Source: Metarhizium brunneum (Eukaryota > Ascomycota > Sordariomycetes > Hypocreales > Clavicipitaceae). From it: a stretch of 64,000 nt of DNA. The number at the start of each line of letters is the position of its first letter. The first letter of the stretch is position 1. A model generated the notes under the pieces. That model was not told the origin of the DNA. It saw only the letters and a program-made list of their open reading frames with translations, and made no database searches. A program made the position numbers and the translations under genes. The stretch spans positions 1 to 64,000 of the forward strand of contig NC_089424.1 in assembly GCF_013426205.1 (NCBI RefSeq), written 5' to 3'. This document shows positions 21,370 through 33,429 of the stretch, piece by piece.

Positions 21370-22427
21370 CTTGAATCGTTGGAGCCAGTGCTTGCTACTG
21401 CTTATTATTTGACTTTGTATTGCAGTACCGTGCTATCTTGACTAGCATTCGCCGATGGCGCACGCCGGATCTTTTCGCTAGGCATGAAAAGGCACATTCC
21501 GCATCAAAGGCATGGGGTGTTCAGTAGGACAGATGATACGCCATGGGTTATACACAACATTGTCCACGCCGTGATAAAGATACGGTGAGAGGTGAGCCAG
21601 CCGTGCCGTGGTGCAGTTTTTGCCACGTATGCTAGCCGACCCCTATGCGGGCTTCTTCAGCAGCCCACCTGAAGACGCCTGAGAGAAGAAGAGGAAAAAA
21701 AACCGCCCAATGCAACGTCGGGAGACATGCCATCATGCTACCGACTCTGAAGCTTGACGATGTGACCGCAAGGAGCGTGATACGTTGAGATAGTATCAAG
21801 CACGGGCCAATAAGCTGTGCTCCTACTGCGAGCAAAATACGGAGTATCTCCTTGTCGATAGGGATGCGGTACAATATGCATGTCTCATACTTGGATGAAG
21901 TGTGCCGCGTCGTTGTATTTCAGCTGCAGCCTGGATGAAGGCATGCAGTACTACGCCCACACCTTGGAAGGATAGGACTGACCGCATCCTTTGTTCACTC
22001 TTCAGCCGTTGAGTCACAATGGACAGAAAATACGGACGGCGCAGACGCATTGCTCAGGGTGCAGCCAGCTGTACACGAGCCATGGAATGCAGAGTTGGTG
22101 CGTATGTCGCCACAGCTGATCTGCGCCATCGTCGGCAGAGTATGGACTCATGCAGTCAATACGTAGATCGCCTATTCCAGATGGGCTTCGTCGAAGCCGC
22201 GTGTATCCCTGTGCGCCCATGCTCCCGAGCCAGACCGCCTCAAGGCCGAACTGGGAGCTGGTCAGTAGATGGTATTCTCTTCGGAAACGAGCTTGGTGTG
22301 GCTAGTCAGAAGTTCAGATATCGCAAACAGCTCATATGACTGTGTAATTTGCCTTGTTCTATTTGTTTGCAAGCCCGGATTAGTATCCCCCCTTCTTTAC
22401 CGTGCCATCAAGTCTGTCAATGTCAAG
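21370..22427. promoter_or_regulatory. Divergent intergenic region, hydroxylase and nitronate monooxygenase
   Basis: About 1.06 kb with no convincing gene. It contains the near-palindromic word ATACGGAGTAT at 21837-21847; its reverse-complement relative ATACTCCGTA lies in another divergent promoter of this window at 35009-35018. No other element can be named. Confidence 0.35.
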
Positions 22428-23519
22428 ATGGCAACCTCGCAATGTATCCGCACACCAATCACAGACATGTTCAACATCAAACATCCAATCCTGTTGGCTG
22501 GTATGAACGCTGCCGCCGGTCCTAGGCTGGCTGCTGCTGTAACAAATGCCGGAGGCCTCGGTGTGATTGGCGGCGTCGGCTACAGTCCTGACATGCTCCG
22601 TGAGCAGATTGCCGAGCTCAAAGAGCACTTGGAGGACAAGAATGCTGCGTTTGGCATTGACTTACTCTTGGCTCAAGTGGGTGGTGGTGCACGAAAGACC
22701 AACCATGACTACACAAAGGGAAAACTCGACGAGCTCATAGACGTTGTCATTGAATCGGGTGCCCGCCTCTTCGTCTCAGCCATCGGGGTCCCGCCCAAGG
22801 CCATCGTGGATAGACTTCATGCCAATGGTATTGCATACATGAATGTCATTGGCCATGTAAAGCATCTCAAAAAGTGCCTCGCTGTCGGCGTTGATATAAT
22901 TTGCGCCCAGGGCGGCGAGGGCGGCGGACATACTGGCGATACGCCAACAACTATTCTTATTCCTGCCGTTGCCAGAGAGGTTATAAATCACCGGGCGCCA
23001 CTGACTGGGGGCCCTATTCAAGTTATTGCCGCTGGCGGTATCTATAATGGCCAGTTACTTGCGGCCGCTCTTATGATGGGCGCGAGCGCTGTATGGGTGG
23101 GAACCCGATTTATCTTGACAAACGAGTCTGGCGCCCCAACTGCTCACAAAGAGGCGGTACTCAGTGCCGGGTACGATGACACCATTCGCACCGTCGTCTT
23201 TACTGGCCGGCCTATGCGCGTGCGTACCAACAGTTATATCGAGGATTGGGAGACCAATCGCCAACGGGAGATGAGAGACCTCACAGGTAAAGGGATAATA
23301 CCATATAATTTCGACTATGATAAGCTCGTGAGAGGTGATGGCAAGGGAAATGACTCCGATGGAGATGAAAACCCGTTGGCCCAGTTTCATCCTTTCTTGA
23401 TGGGCAAGTGTGCTGCTGTCGTCAATGAGATCAAGCCTGCCCAGGAAGTGGTCATTGAGTTTGTCAATGATGCTATCAAGAATATTCAGGCGGGTTCAAA
23501 CATGATTGCAAAGCTATGA
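22428..23519 (+). CDS. Nitronate monooxygenase (2-nitropropane dioxygenase family)
   Basis: 363 residues from ATG 22428, intron-free. The frame is open upstream, but the FMN-barrel N terminus 'TPITDMFNIKHPILLAGM' fits a start at MATSQCIR. Visible family motifs are GGLGVIGG, QGGEGGGHTGD (phosphate- and substrate-binding loop carrying the conserved His), VIAAGGIYNGQ and GASAVWVGTRF. These are TIM-barrel FMN enzymes that oxidise alkyl nitronates such as propionate-3-nitronate to oxo acids, releasing nitrite. Many fungal paralogues sit in metabolic clusters. It shares a divergent promoter with the hydroxylase. It may protect against nitro compounds or act on a pathway intermediate; not decidable here. 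Confidence 0.9.
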   Translation: MATSQCIRTPITDMFNIKHPILLAGMNAAAGPRLAAAVTNAGGLGVIGGVGYSPDMLREQIAELKEHLEDKNAAFGIDLLLAQVGGGARKTNHDYTKGKLDELIDVVIESGARLFVSAIGVPPKAIVDRLHANGIAYMNVIGHVKHLKKCLAVGVDIICAQGGEGGGHTGDTPTTILIPAVAREVINHRAPLTGGPIQVIAAGGIYNGQLLAAALMMGASAVWVGTRFILTNESGAPTAHKEAVLSAGYDDTIRTVVFTGRPMRVRTNSYIEDWETNRQREMRDLTGKGIIPYNFDYDKLVRGDGKGNDSDGDENPLAQFHPFLMGKCAAVVNEIKPAQEVVIEFVNDAIKNIQAGSNMIAKL

Positions 23520-23938
23520 AAGCAGACTCATGACGGAACCGATGGAGTTGAAGTCGAAGACCAATTGCGTTTACATTACTATTCTTCGTATCATGAGCTA
23601 TTCGAATGGCAATAGCCGATGAAGCAGGAGGGTCTAGCTTTATTGTAGCAACCAAGTGATGTACTGGTATTGCTTCCCATGCAACGTAAAAACGCCTTTT
23701 AATTTTACGTTTGCTTTATATGTGCTATTTATGCAAGCCCATTGGGCAAAGTCACAAGATAATCACAAGATAATAGGAGCCATTCGGTAGTATGCAATAT
23801 CATGATTCAAACAACACGCAGAAACTATTTGTAATAATTGATGCTAGTTCAGTAGACATGTTCTTATCACATGCTCGCTTGCCCTGCATTGCTCTCGAAG
23901 CATGGATTGTTGTAGTTGCCCAACATGTCTCGTATGCT
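23520..23938. other. Convergent 3' spacer, nothing recognisable
   Basis: About 420 bp between the tail-to-tail nitronate monooxygenase and P450 genes. Contains only presumed 3' UTRs. Confidence 0.5.
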
Positions 23939-25640
23939 CTAAGCCGCTTGAATCAGGCAGCGGTTGCCGGCAGGTACCGTGGTGAAATATATCGCAGGCA
24001 CCATGTCACGGTCTGACATGCCTTCTAGCGATGAGGGCTTAGCCTCGGGAAACGTCAGGAAGAATCGCGCGGCAGCGAGCCGGATCTCAATCTGTGCGAG
24101 GTGCAACCCAATGCAACCTGCAAAAGGCGTCGTGTTAGAAGAATCAAGCATGGAGACGGGTATATAGATGGCGCCTACTTCGAGAGCCTCGACCAAAAGG
24201 CATGAAGGCGTCCTTCATAGCCTGAGTGGGGTTTTCCCAACGCGAGGGGTCAAAGACGAATGGGTCGGGGAAAATGATGGCATCACGGTGCAAGCTATAC
24301 GCCTGCGTACTAACGACTGTACCCTGATCGAGCCAGAATCCCGCTAGCTCAGCTCCTCCGGGCGGCACAGTCCGTGGAAGACCTGCCTGCGCGCCGCCGT
24401 AGAGCCGGAGCGTCTCCTCGGCGACTTGGCCAAGGTAGGGTAGTTCTCGCAGATGTGATTCTTGGTAATCTGGCGGAAGAGATGCCAACTCCTTGACTAC
24501 CCGGTCCCGGATGTACGGGTTGCGGCAGACGGCCCAGATGAGAAAGGCAAGCGTATTGGCTGTCGAGCCGCTTCCGGCAACGATATAAGTCTGGGCATCG
24601 GCGATCACCTCGTGGAAGGGCAAGTTGTCCTCTTGCTCTGCTTCAAAGGCTTTGGCCAACAGAGTCTTGTGGGCCATGCCCGGATCTGCGTCGAGGAGCT
24701 GCCGGTAGCGATCTAGTGACTCTGTGCAATACCGTTTGATATTGCTCGACCCCTTGACCGCCCGTTGGAAAATGGGCAGCTGGAAAGGTAATTTGAAGGC
24801 GAGACGGGTCAGGCCCGGGAAAGTAGAACGCAGAGCAGCCACGCTGCTCACATTCTGGAGTTCGAGGGCGTATTCAGTTTTCTATGCCATTGATCCATGA
24901 GTATAGTGAACAGGGCCAAAAGGGACATAAAAAACAAACCCGACCAAGCTCGACCATGTGGAACGAGTCGCCAAAAGTAAGTTGTGCAATAGTATCCGTT
25001 GCCATAAACGTGGCCCATTTGAACACGTCGGCCGCGCCGCGCACCTTCATCTCCTCTCCCATGCGCTGCACCACCAGATCCGAGATGGTGCGGATGGCAG
25101 GAATCGTCTTTTTGAGAGATGTCTCCGTCAGTGGCCCCGCGAGAAGCCTGCGGTGACGCCGGTGAAAGTCAACATTGGCGGTGCTGAATATAGACTCGGG
25201 TGGGACGATGCGGCGATAGAATCCCGACTTGAGGAAAGTGTCTTTGACACTGTAAATTGTTTTTACGGCGTCAATATCGGTAACGTTGACTTCGTCTGGC
25301 GCGATTCGCACAATGGGTCCTGGGAAGAGATGATGGCCGCGGTCAGTCAATGGCAGGTCAGTCAATGGCAAGGTTTGGGTTGGGGGGTAAGCATCGTGGA
25401 ATCCGGTGCCGGTAGATACAAACCATATTGGGCATGTAAATCGTGGATGTATAAGCTGCGTGTACCACGGAGGAAGTGGTAGTCGATGACCACTCTCGTC
25501 CACTTCGAGTACCAGGGCCCGGGGACGCGCGATATCGAGGAGCGAGTGACTCGTTTGACGATGCGACTGAGACGATGAAGCAGGTATACACTGGAAACGG
25601 CCAGCACTATGTGCAAGTAATTTGCGATGAAAAGATCCAT
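23939..25640 (-). CDS. Cytochrome P450 monooxygenase, four exons
   Basis: Exons 25640-25424, 25319-24940, 24881-24179 and 24117-23939 give 1479 nt, 492 residues. An N-terminal membrane anchor (residues 1-24) is followed by a PGPW hinge, the I-helix AGSGSTANT (in place of AGxDTT), the K-helix ETLR, and DPSRW. The last intron splits the heme loop, which rebuilds as FGRGSRSCIGLHL with the axial Cys. This is a complete ER-anchored class II P450 of the fungal secondary-metabolism type (CYP52/65-like general appearance; family not assigned). Intron 1 carries a 15-bp tandem duplication. It is head to head with the thioesterase, with about 700 bp between them. Substrate unknown. Confidence 0.9.
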
Positions 25641-26338
25641 GTTACTCGATGTGACGGCGCCCTTGCTCGTTCACACTGTAGAGGCCGGTTCTCTATTTTA
25701 CCTCTTTGGCATACCGCAAGAGCCAACCAAGGATTTCGGCCACGAAACTTGGCAATCACATCCTCTTGTCGGGGACAAGGCAAGTTCAACAAGAACCAGA
25801 CGCATCATGGTGCAGAGTGTGCCTCGGCAGCAATACCTGTCAGCTAAAGAGACGTCTGGACTGTCTCGGACGTGTGCAGCGCGACGAGAATCAAGGCTCA
25901 GCAAATGCTTCACCGCTGATATCACGAAACAAATACTTGACCGCTAATATCGTGAACCTGGACACTGCACAGCTGTCCTGTGCATACATAATTGCTTTTC
26001 TAGTACGACCATGGTAGTCACGTACATGCACATGCACATGCAGATGCATCACGCTGCATCATGGCGTTTTCGCACCAAGTCAGTCCATGCACATCTACAC
26101 CGAAAATGCATGCGCGTCCGGTGCATTGCTTGACACGTTTCGGGCATCAGACAATAATAGCATTGTTCCAGCTCGACCCCGCATGGAAACCCTTTGGAGA
26201 TTCTCGCATGGTTTCCCTGCCGAAGCGGCGCTGTACATCAAATAACTGATGTGATCCACAGAACCCAAAGTCGTTGTCCGTGTTTTTACCTTTGTGTTTC
26301 CAATTGTGATGCCACAAACTACAAATCAGCATCCCAAC
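25641..26338. promoter_or_regulatory. Divergent promoter, P450 and thioesterase
   Basis: About 700 bp between opposing starts. It holds a short simple repeat of ATGCAC/ATGCAG units at about 26024-26050 and no convincing gene. Confidence 0.4.
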
Positions 26339-26936
26339 ATGGCCAACCAAGGCTCCGATGCCACTCTCAACGACGCCGTGGGCGACAAGATCCGCGATTG
26401 GCTCCAACTCACCAAGAACGGCCATGGTCCCCTGAAAGAGGGAGTACGTATTTTGCCATTCCCTGTCATTCCTCATCCTTTAGCAGGAAAAAGCGAGCAG
26501 TCGGGCTTACATGTATGCTCTCCAACAGGACTGGATGGTTTCCGTCATGCCCTTCTTGGACGTTCACTCAGCCACGGCCAGCGCCAACACGGCTTCCATC
26601 ACCTTCACATACACGGTCCAACCTCAACATTGCAACCGTCTACATCACCTGCATGGCGGCGCCACCGCCACTCTCCTGGACTTTTGTACCAGCGTCCCCC
26701 TTTCTCTCGTCAGCCGGCCCGGCTTTTGGCAGTACCTCGGGGTGAGCCGCTGTCTCACCGTCTCGTACCTACGTCCCGCCCGAGCAGGCGATCAAGTTCT
26801 CATCGAGACTGAGATTGTACAGGTTGGGAAAAGGCTCGCTACTCTGAGGGGCAGCATTCGCCGCAAGGAGGACGGTCAGCTGTTGTGTACTGCTGAGCAC
26901 CTCAAAGTCAATATCGATTCAGCCGTCAGTTTGTAG
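26339..26936 (+). CDS. Hotdog-fold acyl-CoA thioesterase (PaaI/ACOT13-like), two exons
   Basis: Exons 26339-26443 and 26529-26936 around an 85-bp GT-AG intron encode 170 residues. The segment LHHLHGGATATLLDFCTS is the hotdog helix with the HGG signature in which the family activates water for thioester hydrolysis, followed by SRCLTVSYLRPARAGD. Such enzymes hydrolyse acyl-CoA or release acyl chains in the cytosol or peroxisome. Length is normal for a single-hotdog protein. The Met at 26339 fits family length; the upstream in-frame Met at 26309 is possible. It converges on the CoA-transferase gene 134 bp downstream. Together with that gene and the aldolase it points to CoA-thioester chemistry in this block. 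Confidence 0.85.
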
Positions 26937-27070
26937 TTGGACAGTTTGTGTGTAGATGCCTCAGAGAATCGACATGATTTTATAGTAACCGCATAAACGT
27001 TGTCTCCTCCGGTACTTGTGCACGTGCCTGTGTGAAACAGTGGCTTCTCAATTCAGCCTCGAATCGGCCA

Positions 27071-28909
27071 TCATCTACCATGAACACTCTGCATATTGCC
27101 TGTGCCAAGTTCGCCTCCACCGCTCCATTGCGGCTTTGATCTCCCTCGTGCCCCCGAAGGCACTTCATACTCTAGCTTCAGGCGTGAAAATCTAAATGGG
27201 GGTTCCAGAATGGATATGTCATCATCTAAACCCCATTCCCTCCCAGACATCTTGGTAAAGTACTCGGGCGTTTTGCACAACTCAGGCCTAGCCTTGATCA
27301 TGGCAGCGTGAGTTCTGGCAACCAGCGTTCGCATCCCGTCATAGTGCCTGGCCTGGAAACTTGGATTACGTGCCCTTAGCCTGCGGCACTGATCATCCGT
27401 GTATTGACCCAGACGGTAGAACCAAATATTATATTGGGTCAAGCTGATATTGATATCAAACGCTGTATCCCCTTTGGAACGTTCGAGAAGAGCCAGCATG
27501 GCAACGGCCGCACCCACTAGGCCGGCTTGATAGTCCGAATTCGCTGTTTGTTTCAAGTTGAGCCATTTATTCCGACGTAGATGTATATTCTAAAACGGTG
27601 GTACTTACGCAGCGGAGGCAGCACAGGTTCGTCCAGCCCCAAAAATTGTCCCTGCAGCCATGAATGGCCGACCAAGCAATCGCTAATCTGCTGTAAGCCT
27701 GCGCGATGCGCAAGCGGTCCTTGAAACCCATAGCAGTTCTCCCTCAGATAGATCAGACGCTCGTTGATTTTGCGCATTGACTTGCTATCAAAACCAAGTC
27801 TTGCCAATACGCCAGGTCGATAGCAGTCAACCAAAACATCAGCGCCGGCAATAAGCTCAGCAAGTTTTAATTTTCCCTCGGCATCTTTCAGGTTAATCTC
27901 TGCATCATGTTTTCCAGTGTTCAAGTCAACCCAGGTGATGGGAAAGTCAGGAAGTTCCTTGTGTGATATTTTAATGACTTCGGCACCAAAAAGCGCCAAG
28001 AGTTTAGACACGATAGGACCGGCCATTGCCCTAGAAAAGTCAATAACCCGAATTCCTGCAAGGGGTTTTAAATTGGCTGCGTGTGGGTTTGGTGGCCAGT
28101 TAGTTGAAGGCGCGGGTATAGACTTCATAGTCCAAAGCGGCTCTTTGCTTATAATCCTGCCATGTTCTGAGGCGAGAAACTCTTCATGTGTCAGACATGT
28201 GACTCCCGGTTGACTGAAATCATCATTTGCCATCCGTTCTAACGTGGCCGCGTCAAGTTGTTTCACCTTTCTGGCGTAAATGCTAAAGGCTTCCTCGTGT
28301 GTGACATGTTGCTCTTGCACACCGAGCATATCCATTGTTGGCTTGGAGTTGAGCGATCCATGTAGCTGATACCACTTCCCATCCTTTGCTTGATAAATAT
28401 TTGTAGCTTGTTGATGAATTGGTTTTTGTATATCATATAAATCACCTTTATCAAGCTCAGCCGCCAAGGGAGCATGTTGCCAGAAGGGCTTGCCATTGAT
28501 TTCAGGTAAAAAGAATGACTGGAGAAACAATGTTGCGAGGTCACTGTCTTTTATTTAGCAAGGCTGTTGCATACTCTCGAAAACTTCGTTTGCACCGTGA
28601 CGAGTTGGGGATTGCTTACGTGTCGACTTGAACGTCTTGGTACTCTGTTCCGTATCGATGTGCGCATATTGCATTCGCTGTCGCTGCTACAAATCCTGAA
28701 AGGGCAGAGGCAGATTCTGTCATTTTGCAACAAGTGGGCATGTATGGCTTGGGATCGATGCCAACAAACTGGACATGCTTTGCTGCTTCAATAATGGATG
28801 CAGGCAGACCCAACTGCTCGTTGTTGATGAGATGTTCGTGGAAAATACGCGCGCTTTCTTCTTGCACTGAATAGTTGTCCATTTTGCAAATCGTTTCTGG
28901 GCGTGTCAT
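27071..28909 (-). CDS. Class III CoA-transferase (CaiB/BaiF family), three exons
   Basis: Exons 28909-28620, 28543-27609 and 27543-27071 give 1698 nt, 565 residues; both introns are GT-AG. Family signatures are GIRVIDFSRAMAGPIVSK, LLALFGAEVIKI, and GADVLVDCYRPGVLARLG, where the family's catalytic region lies. The C-terminal LEPPFRFS…VPSGARGRS pattern is shared by fungal members. These interlocked dimers move CoA between acyl groups through glutamyl-CoA-type intermediates, or racemise 2-methylacyl-CoAs. A second Met nine codons later is an alternative start. Its neighbours are a thioesterase and an HpcH-type aldolase, the combination used in itaconate/citramalate-type CoA pathways, though no such pathway can be proved here. 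Confidence 0.88.
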
Positions 28910-29445
28910 GTTGATGTGAATCGGGATCGAGTATCAATTGGTTGTAGTGTCCTGTTGGTTTATCAACACTGACTTGTGTTGCGCAAAGTATCGATTACCC
29001 CGTGTCACACAATGATATAGACAAAGTACATGTAGGCACGCCTCATTTGCAGCGTGAGATTAGTCACAGACTGTAGTTGAGTGCCTGCACTTGAAGCATG
29101 AATGCCCTACCAGCGCATGGACGAGACGCCACTGCCCCTGTAGGACCGTGACAAGAAACAACCTGGTCCAGATATGGCGTCGTGGCGTCTTCCCGCAGAA
29201 TTCTGGAGCTCGTGGCCTGCAGCCTTCTGCAACAGGACGAATATAGCCTACATGTGTATCAATGTACTGCTGCTCTGTCTCAGCCCGTCCCACATTTACT
29301 GCTGGAATACGCCCAAGCATTGCCAAAGGGTCAAGCTCCGGTATACATAGTGCGCGGCCATGGAAAACATTATCTTTCGCAATCAATGGCCGGAAAACTC
29401 ATCACAACCTGGAAACAATCGGGGATGCGGTGTCCATTATCGACA
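28910..29445. other. Spacer with an unassigned minus-strand frame
   Basis: A minus-strand frame (29386-29060) contains CIPELDPLAMLGRIPAVNVG, which looks protein-like but matches no family I know. It lies just past the stop of the aldolase gene in the same direction, so it could be a relic or part of an unmodelled exon. Otherwise nothing. Confidence 0.3.
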
Positions 29446-30494
29446 TTAGGCTATACTACTTGCACGCAAAGCGCATCTTATCGCCGCTCGGCCATCTAGA
29501 TGAAACCTGACGATGCTATTGATATCGGAACTTGTAACGATGAGATCAAAGTCCTTTAACCACTCCTCAATGCCCGGGGTGGCCCTGAAAGCTATAGTCA
29601 TGAGCGCCATTTGATGAGCTTTGGCCGCCTTGACCAGTCTGTCTCTGGCCTCGCAGAATACGGCATCGTCTTCTTTCCTTCCTGGGCCTCTGACCGGTAG
29701 GCGCAGTGAGACTCGCATATCACCCGGGCCGAGCATCAGGGCATTGATGCCTGGTGTAGCTGCAATCTCGTCGACATTTTCTAGCCCAAGCTGTTGTTAT
29801 TGATTAGAAAAGGTCTAGTTCAGGTTGTGAAGACAAGAGTGCCAAAAGTCTTACGGTAGTTTCAATCTGGCATATGACGGCGACATGCTCATCCGAGATT
29901 GTCTCGGCCGTGTGTCCATCCGGTGCTTGATCTGTAAGGAACGGCACAAGAGCCCATGGTGCCAGTGATCTTTCACCACCCTTGTAAGCATATCTGACCT
30001 TGTTTACCGCCGCCATGGCATCCTTTCGTGAATTTATGTGCGGAAAGACAATGCCAGATGCCCCTAGGAGAGTCAGCACTCTCCCTTGGCCACAACGAGA
30101 GGGTAACATCTTCCTCACCAGCGTCCAAAGCGTAGGCGAGCAAATGGGATTCAGCGCCTGGAACGCGCACCAGCGTACACGTCTTGCCCTCGCTTGTAAA
30201 GTTGATTGTTCGAATGAGTCCCACCAGATTCTCGGCATCGATGGCTCTGCATGGGTTGCGCGTTAGCAACTGGTTGTGTTGAGTGTGCTATCATGACACA
30301 TACGTGTGTTGCGCATCAATAAGAATAAACTCGAACCCTAGCACAGACGCAGACCGCGCCGCTTCCATGTGTGGAATAGACAGCATGGCGCCAAACAACC
30401 GTTTCTGTCCACTCGAGTCACTGTCGCGAGTAGACTGAATGGCGGCGACAAAGTTTGATGGCTGGAAAAGCGACAATGCCCGGAATGCTTCCAT
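29446..30494 (-). CDS. HpcH/HpaI aldolase/citrate lyase family protein, four exons
   Basis: Exons 30494-30304, 30246-30119, 30063-29855 and 29790-29446 give 873 nt, 290 residues. Splicing rebuilds FILIDAQHTAIDAEN, LDAGASGIVFPHINS, ICQIETTLGLENVDEIAA and INALMLGPGD. These are the metal-binding and substrate loops of class II pyruvate-dependent aldolases: Glu in QIET and the LGPGD aspartate bind the divalent metal. The family cleaves or forms 4-hydroxy-2-oxo acids, or beta-hydroxyacyl-CoAs such as citramalyl- and malyl-CoA. Start chosen at MEAFRAL; the frame extends 22 codons further. The last 15 residues are unlike the family, so the 3' end may be misplaced. Head to head with the flavin amine oxidase. 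Confidence 0.85.
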
Positions 30495-31208
30495 GACTGA
30501 GATTGAATTGAAGCAAATATCCAAACTGCCACAAAAAGACAACCTGTAACAAGAATTCAAGGCTTGGATCTGCCCCGCGCTCGAGAATGGAACTTGTTCA
30601 GATGCTGGGGAGGATTTGAACCGCTACCCTGCAACGTCTGGATACATTATCAAGCTTCGAACCAGGGTGAGCAAAACTTGGCCATCGCACCGACATTCAT
30701 CATTGAAGTACTTGTCCATAGCTGAACATTCCGATATGAGCAATCAATATCCTCTGCTACTCCCGGCCACATCGCGCATGTTACGCTACAAGCCAAGGAA
30801 AACCTACATGCTTCTCAATGAACATCCTACCCTGCTCCGTCGAGAAATACGGGAGCACGGCATACAATATCGTATAGTATAGGCTTGCATACGACTATCA
30901 ATGCATGCGACATCATGTTTCTAGTCACACCGCCATTTACAAAAGCTATATTCTTAGCTCATGCACCATCATGCATGGCGCAGAGAATGGTCTGTCGTGG
31001 ATATCTTGTACCACCTGTTGCTCCCGGCCGATTGTCTCAGTTGAATTTCCGCCTTGGACCAAGTCTCGCTCTACATCTGTGCCTGACTCCGGGTCACCAA
31101 GAAGAGACCGGTGACGCGACACCAAGCAGCACCTTCAGATAGACGTATCATCTGTTGGACACAATTCGTTCAAGGGTGGGTAAGTAAAATGATGACCAGA
31201 CTACGGCC
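30495..31208. promoter_or_regulatory. Divergent promoter, aldolase and amine oxidase
   Basis: About 710 bp. The word CTCCCGGCC occurs twice (about 30762 and 31022). A tRNA-like GGATTTGAACC near 30610 was examined and rejected. No gene seen. Confidence 0.4.
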
Positions 31209-33133
31209 ATGATGTCCCGTCGACCACTCACAAATTACAATAGTCGTACCAGTACTCCGAGCACTGGGTTGCAAAATCGTGCTTCAGCTTGGGCCGAATG
31301 CCTTCAACACATTCAACAATGCGTATCAAGTTATCGTATGTGGCTGATGACGACTCGGTCAATGACGGAGCAGACCAACCCGCGCAAGAGCAGGTGTCAA
31401 GGCTCCCGCTACTCGACTGTGAATCCCCTCATCGCGAACCATGCTGCGATCCGGATGATTCAGTTCCAAACTCTTCTTTGCCCGATACTGAGCAGTCTCA
31501 AAATCATGTCGGTAACGTACGTGACAACCAATTTGGCAATTCTAAACCTCTTATTCTCTGACCGCAATTATACCAGTCTCACAAGATCGGCATCATTGGT
31601 GCTGGGATAGCAGGTCTTTACATCGCCATGATTCTAGATGACCTTGCCATCGCGGATCTCACTTATGAAATTCTTGAGGCTAGTTCTCGAGTAGGTGGGC
31701 GACTGTTTACGCACCATTTCAGCAGTGACAAGCACGACTATTATGACGTTGGTGCCATGAGATATCCCAAGGTTCCGCCCATGCGGAGAGCCTTCCGCTT
31801 ATTCCATGACACAAAGGTTCCACTCATACCATACTATATAATGGACAGAGAAAGCTGTCCCAGGTATTTCAACGGAAGATTCTCTGCACCTGACGATGCC
31901 GATCCACATCACGTCGGTGAGGGCAACGGCGGTTCAGTTCCTGATTTTGTGGTGGCTCAATCCCGGGAGCTTCTGGAACGGGAATATGCACGCTATAAGG
32001 AGGGTCTGAGGCAAGATTTTTCGACTGGTATTGAGGAGCTCTTGAAATCCGATGATGTCAGTACTCGACAGCATCTCGCTCACGGTGGGTTACGCCGCGC
32101 CCGGCCCAAGTACGACTTTTTCAGTATCCAATGGCTGGAGAGGCAGAGCACATACACTGGCTTCTTTGAGAGGGCATTTTCCGCCAGTGTGCTGAGATCA
32201 TACTTGACCATTGGGGTTTCGTGGTGGTGCATTGACGGAGGCTCCGGCGTCCTGATTGATGCGATGCGAAGGCGGATCCGAAACCAGGTCGAAACCAAGA
32301 AACATGTCACGGCTGTTACGATGGCTCGAGACATGTCTGAAGAGAACAACTTGTCAATCCATGTCCAAGGCGAATATCAGCCTCGTACGGGATTTAGCAC
32401 GGTATTCAGCACCACCACTCTAGGCGCCCTGGAACGTATCGATCTGGCAAGCCTGGACTTGCATCCCTCACAAAGTGAGGCCATCCGTGCGATGCACTAC
32501 GAAGACGCGACCAAAGTGGCCATCAAATTCAAATACCCTTGGTGGATTGTTCACTGTGGCATACGCCGTGGCGGCATGGGCATGACGGACTTGCCGATGC
32601 GAAGTTGTGTGTACCCTTCATACAATATCCTCGACGGTCCTGACGGGCCATCGGTCCTTATTGCATCGTATACACAAGGCCAAGATGCACGTCGTATTGC
32701 GTCTCTGATCGGTGCGTCTGCGTCGGATGGTGAGCCGCTCATCGATCTGATATTACGGGACCTGGCGACGCTACACGGCCAGCATGTGACGTATGACATG
32801 ATCAAGGACGCATACACTGGCGAGTATCATGCCTATTCGTGGGGAAACGACGGCTATGCTTCGGGCGCACATGCATCTCCTAGTCCTTCACAAGTCAAAA
32901 ATCTACTGCCATTCTTGACGCGGCCCGCCGCACAAGGAAAATTCCATATTGTTGGCGAAGCCTCGAGTCTTCATCACGGCTGGATAGTGGGCGCTTTGGA
33001 CAGTGCCTACAGCGCCGTGAATCAATTTTTACGATTGTACGGTCTGGAGGACGCGATTGAACATCTTGAGAAACGCTGGGGTCTGTCTGATGAAGTTGAA
33101 AGTGAGTGTCAGGAGAAGTCGGGAGCACATTAA
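31209..33133 (+). CDS. Flavin amine oxidase, L-amino-acid-oxidase-like, three exons
   Basis: Exons 31209-31335, 31389-31516 and 31577-33133 give 1812 nt, 603 residues. The third exon opens with the FAD dinucleotide fold GIIGAGIAGLYIAM and continues with LEASSRVGGR. The C-terminal FHIVGEASSLHHGWIVGALDSA is the FAD-binding end of the fungal L-amino acid oxidase group. Exon 1 carries RASAWAECLQHIQ and exon 2 LPLLDCE, both typical of the N-terminal extension of these proteins. The enzyme would convert an L-amino acid to its 2-oxo acid with NH3 and H2O2. Intron 1 (53 bp) is placed by frame and is the least certain. Converges on the GST-kappa gene. A link with the 2-hydroxyacid dehydrogenase is inferred. 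Confidence 0.85.
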
Positions 33134-33429
33134 AGTTGACAAAATCAAACTGGTCACAAGTCGCCTCTCCATATCGTGGGGGGCCATGATGTCAAGTTGA
33201 CTCCAAAGGTTGAGTGTCTTGTTTTATGTGTCTATATAGACGGAGATACAGGAAAAACGTCAAACCATTTTGGTCTTTCAAAGCTTTAGTCTTGCATCCT
33301 GGAAAAAGTCGAGAGAGGGAAGAAATTCAAAATCCTGGACAGGCAAGCGTAGAAACTTGTATATATGGTGAAACCTGAATCAAGTTAGGTTACCCAAGCT
33401 TTGCGAGGATGAGGGTGTGATTCAGCCGT

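Noticed and set aside
25340..25375. 15-bp tandem duplication (GTCAGTCAATGGCAR twice)
   Set aside because: It lies wholly within P450 intron 1 and looks like slippage; no functional reading.
29060..29386. Minus-strand frame with PELDPLAMLGRIPAV as an extra exon of the aldolase
   Set aside because: The aldolase frame closes at 29446 and no splice pair joins the two in frame convincingly; left as unassigned.
30595..30680. tRNA-like GGATTTGAACC and TTCGAACC words
   Set aside because: No acceptor stem, D arm or anticodon arm can be folded around either word on either strand.
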